The notes under the pieces: model-generated
The model's input: only the letters and a program-made list of their open reading frames with translations
Database searches by the model: none
What the model was told of the DNA's origin: nothing
In this document: one piece after another, positions 1-8,619 of the stretch
How positions within the stretch are numbered: position 1 is the first letter of the stretch
How the letters are laid out: every line of letters starts with the position of its first letter
From: CAZTAK01 sp964611585
Lineage (GTDB): Bacteria; Pseudomonadota; Alphaproteobacteria; SHVP01
Direction of reading: 5' to 3'
DNA: 57,196 bases
Assembly: GCA_964611585.1 (NCBI GenBank)
Contig: CAZTAK010000011.1
Location: 1-57,196, forward strand
Made by a program: the position numbers and the translations under genes

Positions 1-1
1 G

Positions 2-700
2 AACGGCACCAAGATGTGGATCACCAACGGTCCCGACGCCGACGTGCTGGTGGTCTACGCCAAAACCGACGCGGACGCGGGCGCCCGCGGCATTAGCGCG
101 TTCATTATCGAGCGCGGCATGAGCGGATTTTCGAGCGCGCAAAAGCTCGACAAACTCGGCATGCGCGGATCGAACACCGGCGAACTGGTGTTCGAGGATT
201 GCGAGGTGCCGGCGGAAAATCTCCTGGGCGAAGAAGGCAGGGGTGTGCGCGTGCTGATGTCGGGCCTCGATTACGAACGCGCGGTCCTGGCGGGTGGCCC
301 GGTCGGCATCATGCAGGCGTGCCTCGATCTCGTTTTGCCCTATGTTCACCAGCGCGAACAGTTCGGCAAACCGATTGGCGAGTTCCAGTTGATGCAGGCA
401 AAGCTTGCCGACATGTATGCGGCGTTGAATGCATCGAAGGCTTTTGTCTATGCCGTGGCGCGGGCCTGCGACCGGGGCGAGGTGACGCGCAAAGACGCCG
501 CAGCAGCGATTCTGTTCACATCGGAAAAGGCGACATGGATGGCGCTTGAGGCGATCCAGTGCCTCGGCGGCAGCGGTTACATCAACGACTATCCGGCCGG
601 GCGATTATTGCGCGACGCCAAACTTTACGAGATCGGCGCCGGGACATCGGAAATCAGGCGCATGCTTATCGGCCGCGAGTTGTTCGAGGAAACGGGTTAG
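2..700 (+). CDS. liuA: Isovaleryl-CoA dehydrogenase, C-terminal part (5' end outside window)
   Basis: This is the FAD-dependent acyl-CoA dehydrogenase of leucine breakdown, oxidising isovaleryl-CoA to 3-methylcrotonyl-CoA. The frame is open from base 2 and gives 232 residues of a family of about 390, so the N-terminal helical domain lies upstream. Visible are KMWITNGPDAD of the middle beta domain, GLDYERAVLAGGP and the C-terminal LYEIGAGTSEIRR. In isovaleryl-CoA dehydrogenases the catalytic Glu sits in the LDxER segment, and the position holding the MCAD base is Gly; both features are seen here, which favours this over other acyl-CoA dehydrogenases. The liuB, liuC and liuD genes downstream support the assignment. 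The gene ends with TAG. Confidence 0.93.
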   Translation, partial: NGTKMWITNGPDADVLVVYAKTDADAGARGISAFIIERGMSGFSSAQKLDKLGMRGSNTGELVFEDCEVPAENLLGEEGRGVRVLMSGLDYERAVLAGGPVGIMQACLDLVLPYVHQREQFGKPIGEFQLMQAKLADMYAALNASKAFVYAVARACDRGEVTRKDAAAAILFTSEKATWMALEAIQCLGGSGYINDYPAGRLLRDAKLYEIGAGTSEIRRMLIGRELFEETG

Positions 701-726
701 GCGGCTGCCCGGGGCACGTTGACGTC

Positions 727-790
727 CCCTGTCCAACCCGGTTTCCGGTGCGTCGGCGCCGCTATCCCTGTCCAAGCCGGTTTCGGGTGC
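727..790. repeat. Imperfect 25-bp direct repeat upstream of the thiolase gene
   Basis: Two 25-bp copies at 727-751 and 766-790, each beginning CCCTGTCCAA, differ at about two positions and are separated by 14 bp. They lie in the 169-bp gap between liuA and the thiolase gene. I see no factor-binding consensus that would explain them; they could be a local duplication or a paired regulatory site. Confidence 0.6.
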
Positions 791-869
791 TGCCCGGGTC
801 CGGTAGACTGGCCCGAACGGACCGGCGGCCGGTCCGCCCTATCACCGTTCAGGACAAGGATGCGTAGTC

Positions 870-2069
870 ATGCCTATTTCACTGCAAGAAGACCCCATCG
901 TAATCGTCGGCATGGCGCGCACGCCGATGGGCGGATTTCAGGGTGATCTCAGTCCGGTGACCGCGCCGGAACTGGGGGCGGCGGCGATCCGCGGCGCCCT
1001 CGACCGGGCCGGAGTCGCGGCCGAAGAGGTCGCCGAGGTCATCATGGGGTGCGTGCTGGCGGCCGGTATGCGCCAGGCGCCGGCGCGCCAGGCGGCGCAC
1101 GGGGCGGGCATTCCGCGTCAGGTCGGGGCGACGACAATCAACAAGATGTGCGGCTCGGGCATGCGCGCGGCGATGTTCGCCCACGACCAGATCCTTGCCG
1201 GCAGCGCCGATGTAATGGTGGCGGGCGGGCTCGAAAGCATGTCGAACGCGCCCTACCTGCTCGACAAGGCGCGCGCGGGCTACCGCATGGGGAACGGGAA
1301 GCTTTACGATCATATGTTCATCGACGGTCTCGAGGATGCCTACGAGCCGGGCAAACTGATGGGCGAATTCGCCGAAGATACCGCCCAGCACTACCAGTTT
1401 ACCCGTGAGGCGCAGGACGAGTTCGCCGTGACCTCGCTGACCCGCGCCAAGGCCGCCAACGAAAACGGCACCTTCAGCGATGAAATCGTTGCGGTAACGG
1501 TCAAGACCCGAAAGGGGGAGACGGTCGTCGACAAGGACGAACAGCCCTTCAAGGCCAATCTCGACAAGATCCCGCGCCTTCGTCCTGCTTTCCGCAAGGG
1601 CGGAACGGTCACGGCGGCCAATTCAAGTTCCATTTCTGACGGTGCGGCGGCGCTGGTGTTGATGCGCGAATCCGGGGCCGAAAAACGCGGCCTCGCGCCG
1701 CTGGCGCGAATTCTCGGCCACGCCACCCATGCCCAGGAACCTGCCTGGTTCACTACGGCACCTATCGGGGCCATCAATAAACTGTACGAACGTGTTGGCT
1801 GGACCCGCACCGACGTCGATTTGTTCGAAATCAACGAAGCGTTCGCCGTCGTCACCATGGCGGCGATGCGCGATATCGGTATCGATCATGACGCGGTCAA
1901 CGTCTATGGCGGTGCCTGTGCGATGGGCCATCCGGTGGGCGCCTCGGGCGCGCGGATCATGGGTGCGTTGATTACCGCCTTGCGCGCCCATAACCTCAAG
2001 CGCGGAATTGCTTCGCTTTGCATCGGCGGCGGCGAAGCGACCGCGATTGCGCTCGAACGCGCGGCCTGA
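870..2069 (+). CDS. Acetyl-CoA acetyltransferase (thiolase)
   Basis: A 399-residue type II thiolase, the usual family length, interconverting two acetyl-CoA and acetoacetyl-CoA. The acyl-accepting Cys94 lies in NKMCGSGMRA. The C-terminal catalytic pair is His354 in GHPVGASGAR and Cys384 in LCIGGGEA. The ATG is preceded by a purine-rich AGGACAAGGA. Placed inside a leucine degradation operon, it probably handles the acetoacetate/acetyl-CoA branch released at the end of that pathway; with a phasin gene elsewhere in the window, a role in supplying acetoacetyl-CoA for polyhydroxybutyrate is also possible. Chain-length preference cannot be read from the sequence. Confidence 0.93.
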   Translation: MPISLQEDPIVIVGMARTPMGGFQGDLSPVTAPELGAAAIRGALDRAGVAAEEVAEVIMGCVLAAGMRQAPARQAAHGAGIPRQVGATTINKMCGSGMRAAMFAHDQILAGSADVMVAGGLESMSNAPYLLDKARAGYRMGNGKLYDHMFIDGLEDAYEPGKLMGEFAEDTAQHYQFTREAQDEFAVTSLTRAKAANENGTFSDEIVAVTVKTRKGETVVDKDEQPFKANLDKIPRLRPAFRKGGTVTAANSSSISDGAAALVLMRESGAEKRGLAPLARILGHATHAQEPAWFTTAPIGAINKLYERVGWTRTDVDLFEINEAFAVVTMAAMRDIGIDHDAVNVYGGACAMGHPVGASGARIMGALITALRAHNLKRGIASLCIGGGEATAIALERAA

Positions 2070-2098
2070 CCCTTCGCCCACCACAGGAGGCTCCGGTC

Positions 2099-2704
2099 AT
2101 GGCCGCGCCAATCGACTTCTATTTCGATCTCGCCTCGCCGTACGCCTATCTCGGCAGCCTTCAGATCGACGAATTGGCCGCGCGTCACGGGCGCACGGTG
2201 CGGTGGCGGCCGATCATGTTGGGGGCGATGTTCAAGGCGGTCGGCACCGGGCCGCTGATGCAATACCCCTTGAAGGGCGACTATTCGGCGCGGGATCTTG
2301 TGCGCTGCGCCCGGTTGCTGGACGTGCCGATCAAGATGCCGCCCGGCTTCCCCCATTTCACCTTGCCGGCCGCACGCGGCTTCTACTGGCTTGAACAGAC
2401 CGGCGCGGCCGATACCGCCAAGGCACTGGCGCAGGCGTTCTATGCCGCCTATTTCGGCGAGGGCCGCGACGTTTCGGGAGCCGACGAGACGGCCATAATT
2501 GCAGCGGGTCTCGGCGTCGAACGCGAGGCGTTTCTCGCCGCCATTCAGGATCCGGACATCAAGGCGCGCCTTAAAGACGAAACCAACGCCGCCCTCGAGC
2601 GCGGCGTCTTCGGGGCGCCGTTCTTTTTTTCCGACGACGAGCCGTTCTGGGGCGCCGACCGCCTCGGTCACCTCGATCGTTGGCTCGAAACCGGCGGCTG
2701 GTAA
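2099..2704 (+). CDS. 2-hydroxychromene-2-carboxylate isomerase-like protein (DsbA-fold, GST kappa type)
   Basis: The 201-residue protein has the family start IDFYFDLASPYAYLG, where the Ser after Leu-Ala takes the place of the thioredoxin-fold CxxC, and the C-terminal GVFGAPFFFSDDEPFWGADRL stretch. Members are glutathione-dependent isomerases of naphthalene breakdown or uncharacterised DsbA-fold relatives. The start is set by a strong AGGAGG at 2086-2091, eight bases before ATG 2099; an upstream in-frame ATG at 2018 would run into the thiolase gene. No aromatic-degradation gene is nearby, so the substrate is unknown and a side role in acyl-CoA or thiol metabolism is only a guess. Confidence 0.85.
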   Translation: MAAPIDFYFDLASPYAYLGSLQIDELAARHGRTVRWRPIMLGAMFKAVGTGPLMQYPLKGDYSARDLVRCARLLDVPIKMPPGFPHFTLPAARGFYWLEQTGAADTAKALAQAFYAAYFGEGRDVSGADETAIIAAGLGVEREAFLAAIQDPDIKARLKDETNAALERGVFGAPFFFSDDEPFWGADRLGHLDRWLETGGW

Positions 2705-2718
2705 GCCCGTCGCGCCGC

Positions 2719-4320
2719 ATGACGGCCCTCGAATCGACCCTCGATCCCGGCAGCGCCGCCTACGCGGAAAACGCGGCGCACATGGAGTCGTTGGTTCGCG
2801 ACCTACGCGAAAAGACCGCCGCCATCGAACAAGGGGGCAATGCCCGCGCCCGCGCGCGCCATCAGGACCGCGGCAAGCTGTTGCCACGCGAACGCTTGCG
2901 CCTGCTGCTCGATCCCGGGTCGCCGTTTCTCGAATTTTCGGCGTTTGCCGCCCATGGCATTTATGACGATGAGATTCCCAGCGCCGGGCTGATTACCGGC
3001 ATCGGGCGCGTGCACCGCCGTGAGTGCGTCGTCATTGTCAACGATGCTACCGTCAAGGGCGGGACGTACTATCCGCTGACGGTCAAGAAACATCTCCGCG
3101 CCCAGGATATCGCCCGCCAGAATCGGCTGCCGTGCCTGTATCTCGTCGATTCGGGCGGTGCCAATCTGCCCAAACAGGACGAAGTTTTCCCCGACCGGCA
3201 TCATTTCGGGCGCATCTTTTTCAATCAGGCACGCATGTCGGCGGAAGGAATTCCGCAGATCGCCCTGGTGATGGGATCGTGTACAGCGGGCGGGGCGTAT
3301 GTGCCGGCGATGTCGGACGAGACCGTGATCGTCAAGGGCGAGGGGACCATCTTTTTGGCCGGCCCGCCGTTGGTGAAGGCGGCGACCGGCGAAATCGTCA
3401 CCGCCGAAGAACTGGGCGGCGCCGACGTTCACACTCGGCAATCGGGGGTCGCCGACCATTTCGCCGAGGACGATCGTCATGCCTTGGCGATTGCGCGCCG
3501 CATTGTCGGGCATCTGTCGGAACCCGCCCAGCCGCCGCGCCGCGAGATTGTCAAGCCGCTCTACGACGGGCACGAGCTCTACGGCCTGGTGCCGCGCGAC
3601 ACCCGCACGCCCTACGACGTGCGTGAGGTCATTGCGCGCGTCGCCGACGGAAGCGAATTCGACGAGTTCAAGCGCCTCTACGGTCAGACCCTGGTCACCG
3701 GATTCGCGCGCCTGTTCGGGCGGCCGGTCGGCATCCTCGCCAACAACGGAATCCTGTTTTCGGAATCGGCGCTCAAGGGGACCCACTTTATCGAACTCTG
3801 CTGTCAGCGTCGTATCCCATTGATATTTCTGCAAAATATCACCGGATTCATGGTCGGCCAGAAGTACGAATCCGGCGGCATCGCCAAGGACGGCGCCAAG
3901 CTGGTGACGGCGGTCGCCTGTGCCGAGGTGCCCAAGCTGACGGTCGTGATCGGCGGGTCGTTCGGCGCCGGCAACTACGGCATGGCCGGACGTGCCTTCG
4001 ATCCTCGCTTCCTGTGGATGTGGCCGAACGCGCGCATCTCGGTCATGGGCGGCGAGCAGGCCGCCAGTGTGCTGACCGAGGTCCGGCGCGACGCCGCCGA
4101 AGCCCGCGGCGAGGCGGTGGACGAGGCTGCGCTCGACGCCTTTGCGGCGGAGATTCACGGCCAGTACGAAACCCAGGGACACCCCTACTACGCCTCGGCG
4201 CGGCTATGGGACGACGGTATCATCGATCCGGCCGAAACGCGGATGGTGCTCGGCCTTTCGCTCGACGCCGCGCTGAATGCACCAATTCCAGAAACCCGGT
4301 TCGGTGTGTTCAGGATGTAA
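2719..4320 (+). CDS. liuB: 3-methylcrotonyl-CoA carboxylase, carboxyltransferase (beta) subunit
   Basis: The 533-residue carboxyltransferase moves CO2 from biotin on the alpha subunit (LiuD, same operon) to 3-methylcrotonyl-CoA, giving 3-methylglutaconyl-CoA. Length and order match MCC beta: an N-terminal ARARHQDRGKLLPRERL segment, the crotonase-type CoA site with GSCTAGGAYVPAMSDE, and the C-terminal domain with GGSFGAGNYGMAGRAF. I chose ATG 2719 because it gives the usual family N-terminus; an in-frame ATG at 2680 would overlap the preceding gene by 25 bases. The 14-bp gap to that gene and the 16-bp gap to liuC fit one transcript. Confidence 0.95.
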   Translation: MTALESTLDPGSAAYAENAAHMESLVRDLREKTAAIEQGGNARARARHQDRGKLLPRERLRLLLDPGSPFLEFSAFAAHGIYDDEIPSAGLITGIGRVHRRECVVIVNDATVKGGTYYPLTVKKHLRAQDIARQNRLPCLYLVDSGGANLPKQDEVFPDRHHFGRIFFNQARMSAEGIPQIALVMGSCTAGGAYVPAMSDETVIVKGEGTIFLAGPPLVKAATGEIVTAEELGGADVHTRQSGVADHFAEDDRHALAIARRIVGHLSEPAQPPRREIVKPLYDGHELYGLVPRDTRTPYDVREVIARVADGSEFDEFKRLYGQTLVTGFARLFGRPVGILANNGILFSESALKGTHFIELCCQRRIPLIFLQNITGFMVGQKYESGGIAKDGAKLVTAVACAEVPKLTVVIGGSFGAGNYGMAGRAFDPRFLWMWPNARISVMGGEQAASVLTEVRRDAAEARGEAVDEAALDAFAAEIHGQYETQGHPYYASARLWDDGIIDPAETRMVLGLSLDAALNAPIPETRFGVFRM

Positions 4321-4336
4321 TGTCAAAGGTCCGTCA

Positions 4337-5128
4337 ATGGCACAGGAATCCGTCATCTATCAGCTCGATCTTCGGGGCGTCGCGACGGTCACACTCAACC
4401 GGCCGGACAAACGCAACGCCTTCGACGATGCGGTGATCGAGCGTCTGCACGGCGTAATCGACGATATCCGAGGCAGCGGCGACGTCCGCGTCGTTCTGCT
4501 AACCGGCCGGGGGAAGAGTTTTTGCGCCGGCGCCGATCTCGGCTGGATGAAGCGCATGGCGGCGTATTCCGCGGCGGAAAACACCGACGATGCGCGGCGC
4601 CTTTCGGACCTGCTGGCGGCCCTCAACGGACTTTCGATGCCGACGGTGGCGCTGGTGCAGGGGGCGGCGATGGGCGGAGGTGCCGGCCTGGTTGCCTGTT
4701 GCGATATCGCGATCGCGGTACGCTCGTGCAGGTTTGCCTTTTCCGAAGTTAATCTCGGGTTGATTCCAGCGATGATATCGCCCTATGTCCTCGATGCGAT
4801 CGGGGCGCGGGCGGCGCAACGGTACTTCCTGACCGGCGAGGCGTTCGATGGCGACGACGCCCGGCGCATTGGCCTTGTCCACGAACTCGTCGCCAGCGAC
4901 GAGGCGCTCGCGGCCCAGGGCGAGTTCGTCGTCGGCCAGATACTCGAGTCCGGACCCGAAGCCGCGGTCGAAGCGAAAAAACTGATTCGTGATGTGGCCC
5001 ACGCCGTGGACGATGACGAATTGCGCAGCGATCTCGCCTGTCGCATTGCCGAGCGCCGCGCCTCGACCGAAGGCCAGGAAGGCATGGCGGCCTTTTTCGA
5101 ACGCCGCAAACCGCGCTGGGCCGGCTGA
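4337..5128 (+). CDS. liuC: Methylglutaconyl-CoA hydratase (enoyl-CoA hydratase family)
   Basis: A 263-residue crotonase-fold protein expected to hydrate 3-methylglutaconyl-CoA to HMG-CoA. Family signatures are VTLNRPDKRNAFDD, the CoA/oxyanion segment GKSFCAGADLGWMKRM, and GAAMGGGAGLVACCDIAIA. The AGADLxWM variant is typical of methylglutaconyl-CoA hydratases rather than general enoyl-CoA hydratases, and its place between liuB and liuD fixes the role. ATG 4337 gives the normal N-terminus; the in-frame ATG at 4277 lies inside liuB. No HMG-CoA lyase gene (liuE) follows in this window. Confidence 0.92.
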   Translation: MAQESVIYQLDLRGVATVTLNRPDKRNAFDDAVIERLHGVIDDIRGSGDVRVVLLTGRGKSFCAGADLGWMKRMAAYSAAENTDDARRLSDLLAALNGLSMPTVALVQGAAMGGGAGLVACCDIAIAVRSCRFAFSEVNLGLIPAMISPYVLDAIGARAAQRYFLTGEAFDGDDARRIGLVHELVASDEALAAQGEFVVGQILESGPEAAVEAKKLIRDVAHAVDDDELRSDLACRIAERRASTEGQEGMAAFFERRKPRWAG

Positions 5129-5135
5129 GGCCGCC

Positions 5136-7136
5136 TTGTTCTCCAAGATCCTGATCGCCAATCGCGGCGAGATCGCGCGCCGGGTCATTCGCACCGCACG
5201 AAGGCTAGGGATCGCAACGGTGGCGGTTCATTCCGATATCGACCGTGGCGCGTTGTTCGTCGCCGAAGCCGATGAGGCCATCGCCATCGGCGGCAAGGCG
5301 GCGATTGAAAGCTATCTCGACAGCGCAAAGATTCTCGACGCCGCGCGTGCATGTGCCGCTGAGGCGGTTCATCCGGGCTATGGGTTTCTCGCCGAGGATT
5401 CTGATTTCGCCGAGGCCTGCGCCGGCGCGGGCCTGGTTTTCGTCGGCCCGCCGGTGGCGGCGATCCGCGCCATGGGCTCGAAGTCCGAGGCTCGTGCGCT
5501 GATGACGGGGGCGGGCGTTCCGGTGGTGCCGGGATTTGCCGATTCGGGCAGCGATGATGCGGCCCTCAACGATCGCGCCGCCGAGCTCGGCTGGCCGGTC
5601 TTGATCAAGCCCGTCCTGGGCGGCGGTGGCAAAGGAATGCGCCGGGTCGAGGGCGCCGGCGATTTTCAGGAATCGCTGGCGGCGGCGCGGCGCGAGGCGG
5701 TCGCCGCGTTCGGCAATGGTGAGGTTCTGGTCGAAAAATTCATCGACCGCCCCCGCCATGTCGAGGTGCAGGTGTTCGCCGATACGTACGGCAACGCGGT
5801 GCATCTGTTCGACCGCGATTGTTCGTTCCAGCGCCGTCACCAGAAGATCATCGAAGAGGCGCCCGCGCCGGGCCTCGGTGACGATCTGCGCGCGCGTATG
5901 GCAGAGGCGGCGCTGGCTGCGGTGCGTGCGGCCGGCTACGTCAATGCCGGCACGGTCGAGTTCATCGTTACGCGCGGGAAAGACGGCGCCGAGGCGTTCT
6001 ATTTTCTCGAAATGAACACGCGCCTGCAGGTCGAGCACGCCGTCACCGAAATGATTTCCGGTCTCGATTTGGTGGAATGGCAATTGCGAATCGCGGCCGG
6101 GGAAGCCTTGCCGCTGGCGCAGCCGGATATAGAGTCGCGCGGCCACGCAATCGAGGCGCGGCTCTATGCCGAGACGCCGGAACAGGGGTTCTTGCCCTCG
6201 ACCGGGCGGCTAAGGCGACTCCGGTTCCCCGAAGAATCCGACGACCTGCGAATCGATTCGGGCGTACGGGCGGGCGATTTGGTCAGCCCCCATTACGATC
6301 CGATGCTTGCCAAAATCATCGCCCACGCAGCGAGCCGGGACCAAGCCCTGGCGGTTCTGCGGCCCGCGCTGGCCGCGATTTCGGTCCGGGGCGTTCACAC
6401 CAATTTGCTTTTTCTTGGCGCCCTGTGCCGCGATCGCCGGTTCATCGCTGCCGGGATCGATACCCATATGGTGGACCGCGAGGGCGAGACACTGATCCCC
6501 GGCCATGCGGCAGCGTCGGACCAAGCGATCGCACTTGCTGTCTTGTTCGAACATCTCGGGCGGGCAGCGCAACGTAGCGGTTCAGGACCTTGGGCGGCGA
6601 GTTCGGCCTGGCGCCTCAATGGTGCGCCTTCGTGGCACTGGCTCGCCGATGGCGGCGAGGCGGCCGCCGGTGTCGTGCTGGAGCGAAAGGGCGCCGGCTG
6701 GCGGGTCAAGATCGAGGACCGGGAACTGGTTGTCGAGGACGTGTCAGTCGTGGTTGGCGGGGTAATCGCCGCGACACTGGATGGATCGCCGGTGCAGGCA
6801 ACCGTTCTTTCGGCCGGCGACCGGCGTGCGGTCCTCGGGGCCGGACTCCCGGCGCTGGTACGTTTTGCCGACCCCGTCGCCGTCAGCGCCGCTGCCGATT
6901 CGGCCGCCGGCACCGTCGTCGCGCCGATGCCGGGAACGATCATCAAACTGATCGCGCGGGAAGGCGAACATGTCCCTGGCGGGGCCGCGCTTGCAATCGT
7001 CGAGGCGATGAAGATGGAGCACACGGTCTGCGCCGCCGCCGCCGGCCGGGTCCGGGCCTTCCACTATGCCGAAGGCGAAACCGTCGAGGAGGGGGCGGTC
7101 CTGGTGGATTTCGAGGCCGACGAGGAAACACCGTAG
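5136..7136 (+). CDS. liuD: 3-methylcrotonyl-CoA carboxylase, biotin carboxylase/biotin carrier (alpha) subunit
   Basis: The 666-residue alpha subunit carboxylates its own biotin using ATP and bicarbonate and serves LiuB. The N-terminal biotin carboxylase half starts FSKILIANRGEIARRVI, has the ATP-grasp loop GGGGKGMRRVEG and the catalytic EMNTRLQVEHAVTE. A linking domain follows, then a biotinyl domain with AMKMEHT, where K626 is the biotinylation site. The start is inferred as TTG 5136, seven bases after the liuC stop, because the protein aligns from there and no ATG or GTG lies nearby. The TAG stop coincides with the left end of a 107-bp repeat element, so the last codons may have been shaped by its insertion. 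Confidence 0.94.
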   Translation: MFSKILIANRGEIARRVIRTARRLGIATVAVHSDIDRGALFVAEADEAIAIGGKAAIESYLDSAKILDAARACAAEAVHPGYGFLAEDSDFAEACAGAGLVFVGPPVAAIRAMGSKSEARALMTGAGVPVVPGFADSGSDDAALNDRAAELGWPVLIKPVLGGGGKGMRRVEGAGDFQESLAAARREAVAAFGNGEVLVEKFIDRPRHVEVQVFADTYGNAVHLFDRDCSFQRRHQKIIEEAPAPGLGDDLRARMAEAALAAVRAAGYVNAGTVEFIVTRGKDGAEAFYFLEMNTRLQVEHAVTEMISGLDLVEWQLRIAAGEALPLAQPDIESRGHAIEARLYAETPEQGFLPSTGRLRRLRFPEESDDLRIDSGVRAGDLVSPHYDPMLAKIIAHAASRDQALAVLRPALAAISVRGVHTNLLFLGALCRDRRFIAAGIDTHMVDREGETLIPGHAAASDQAIALAVLFEHLGRAAQRSGSGPWAASSAWRLNGAPSWHWLADGGEAAAGVVLERKGAGWRVKIEDRELVVEDVSVVVGGVIAATLDGSPVQATVLSAGDRRAVLGAGLPALVRFADPVAVSAAADSAAGTVVAPMPGTIIKLIAREGEHVPGGAALAIVEAMKMEHTVCAAAAGRVRAFHYAEGETVEEGAVLVDFEADEETP

Positions 7137-7239
7137 CGCAAATCCCGAGTCGGCGGAATCCCCGGCGACGACGATTTGCGTACTATGTCAAAAGGATAGA
7201 GCTTCTCGCGTGAGCACATGCGAACAGGAAAAGCTCTAT
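7133..7239. repeat. Dispersed 107-bp palindromic element, family 1, copy A
   Basis: The 107 bp align without gaps to 8513-8619, with about 14 mismatches counted by eye. It has two internal inverted repeats: CGCAAAT paired with ATTTGCG, and AGAGCTT paired with AAGCTCT. The left end contains the TAG stop codon of liuD. The ends are near-CTAG (GTAG and CTAT), degenerate relative to copy B. It encodes nothing and looks like a REP/MITE-type intergenic element of the kind common in alphaproteobacteria. Confidence 0.8.
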
Positions 7240-7247
7240 TCCGCGCC

Positions 7248-8026
7248 TCAGTACCGTGCCAACAGGTGACCGAAACCGTCGATGCGGTCGCTTATGCCGC
7301 AAGCGCGGAGCGCACGCCAGTACCACGCCGTGTTGATCGCAATCACCGGTTTTCCGAGCCATTCTTCGGCTTCGGCGGCCAGCGCTCCCATGATGAATCC
7401 GGTTCCTACCTGCACGATCGAATCCGGCCCGGTGCGATCGATATCCAAAATCGCCTCGCGCAGTTGATCGCGCGAGACATGGGCAATCCTGACCGGTGTG
7501 TCGATGTTGAAACTGTGCAGCTTGGTGATTTCGTACCCGGCCTGCGAAAAATACGTTCGCACCCGCTCGTCACCCAGCGGCTTGTGGGGCGTGATGAGCG
7601 CAAGGGACCGGGGATGCCGCTAAGTTTTTCCAGCGCCGCGAGAATCGCATTCGAATCCATCGATATATAGACGCCGAAGCGGTCTTTGAGACGCTTCAGC
7701 ATCGCCTGGCTACCCTCCAGTCCGTCCCGGAACGCTTCCAGTGAAAGCGCGTTAATGACGTGATCCGGGCGGCGCGTCATCACTTGGGTGAGGGCATCGC
7801 CGATACCGGCGAGCATTCGTTCGATGGGGGCAACGAAATCGTCGTCGCTGCCGAGGCTTACTTTGGGCGTGGTGATCCGCAAAATAAACGCGGTGACCCC
7901 GGGGACCCGCATGGCGGCAACTTCCGGTTGCACCGCGGTGTTGGTGGAGGACGTGATGACACCGCGCTTGATCCGGTATCCGAGCGAGTCAGACAAGGTC
8001 TTGAGCCTTCGTCCATTGGTCCCCAT
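7248..8026 (-). pseudogene. Maleate isomerase / arylmalonate decarboxylase family gene, frameshifted
   Basis: The Asp/Glu racemase superfamily protein is split over two frames. The N-terminal part reads LGYRIKRGVITSSTNTAVQP through AALEKLSGIP; the C-terminal part continues RSLALITPHKPLGDERVR in the frame ending at 7248. The frame changes near 7606-7614, in a G-rich run, consistent with loss of one base. Joined, the parts give about 259 residues, close to full length. The second catalytic-Cys position of maleate isomerases reads VQVGTGF here, so even the intact protein may have belonged to a non-maleate subgroup. An ATG at 8026 gives the family N-terminus; the frame is open to 8110. Either a true pseudogene or a homopolymer sequencing error. 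Confidence 0.75.
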
Positions 8027-8090
8027 GATGGCCGGCGCAATCGCAGCGATGGGTATGCGTCTGTTGCGTCTGAGTCTTGGGTCCTTCGAG

Positions 8091-8516
8091 ATGCCGCTCC
8101 ATATTCTCAAATTGAGCGTCGGCGTCGACAGCGTCGACCAGGTTGCGCGAATTCAGGCGCGCCGGCTTCGGGAATCGGATGAACCCGAACCGCGCCTGCG
8201 CCACTTCACCCGCCATCGGCCGCGGCGCGCTGAGGAAATCGTGGCAGGCGGCTCGATCTATTGGGTTATCGGCGGCTTCGTTCAGGTACGTCAGCGCATT
8301 GTCGCCATCGAACGGGTCGAGGCGGCCGAGGGCAAGAAGTGCGCGTTCGTCCTGGATCCCGTTCTGGTGTTAACAGAATGGCAGCCGCGCCGGCCCCATC
8401 AGGGGTGGCGCTATCTCAAGGCCCAGGATGCACCGGCGGATGTGCGCCGTGGGACCACCCTGCTGGACTTGCCGGTCAAGCTTCAGAAGGAGTTGCGCGA
8501 TCTCGGACTGCTCTAG
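8091..8516 (+). CDS. DUF1489 family protein
   Basis: This 141-residue protein matches the alphaproteobacterial DUF1489 family in length and motifs: an N-terminal LHILKLSVGVDSVDQV, RPRRAEEIVAGGSIYWVIGG, and a C-terminal PHQGWRYLKAQDAP. Function is unknown for the whole family; it is cytoplasmic, with no signal or membrane segment. ATG 8091 gives the conserved start; the frame is open further upstream but overlaps the divergent isomerase gene. The TAG stop is formed by the left CTAG end of repeat element copy B. Confidence 0.88.
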   Translation: MPLHILKLSVGVDSVDQVARIQARRLRESDEPEPRLRHFTRHRPRRAEEIVAGGSIYWVIGGFVQVRQRIVAIERVEAAEGKKCAFVLDPVLVLTEWQPRRPHQGWRYLKAQDAPADVRRGTTLLDLPVKLQKELRDLGLL

Positions 8517-8619
8517 CGCAAATTCCGAGCCGACGGAATCGTCGGCGACGACGATTTGCGTACTATGTCAAAGGGATAGAGCCTTTCGCGTGAGCGCATA
8601 CGAACGGGAAAAGCGCTAG
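8513..8619. repeat. Dispersed 107-bp palindromic element, family 1, copy B
   Basis: The better preserved copy of the element at 7133-7239. It is bounded by CTAGCGC at 8513-8519 and its exact inverse GCGCTAG at 8613-8619, giving 7-bp terminal inverted repeats, and it contains the CGCAAAT/ATTTGCG stem. The left CTAG supplies the stop codon of the DUF1489 gene. The two copies are direct repeats exactly 1380 bp apart. Confidence 0.8.

Noticed and set aside
7240..8512. A mobile cassette bounded by the two 107-bp direct repeats
   Set aside because: No recombinase or transposase lies inside, and DUF1489 is a widespread core alphaproteobacterial gene; the repeats are better explained as independent insertions.
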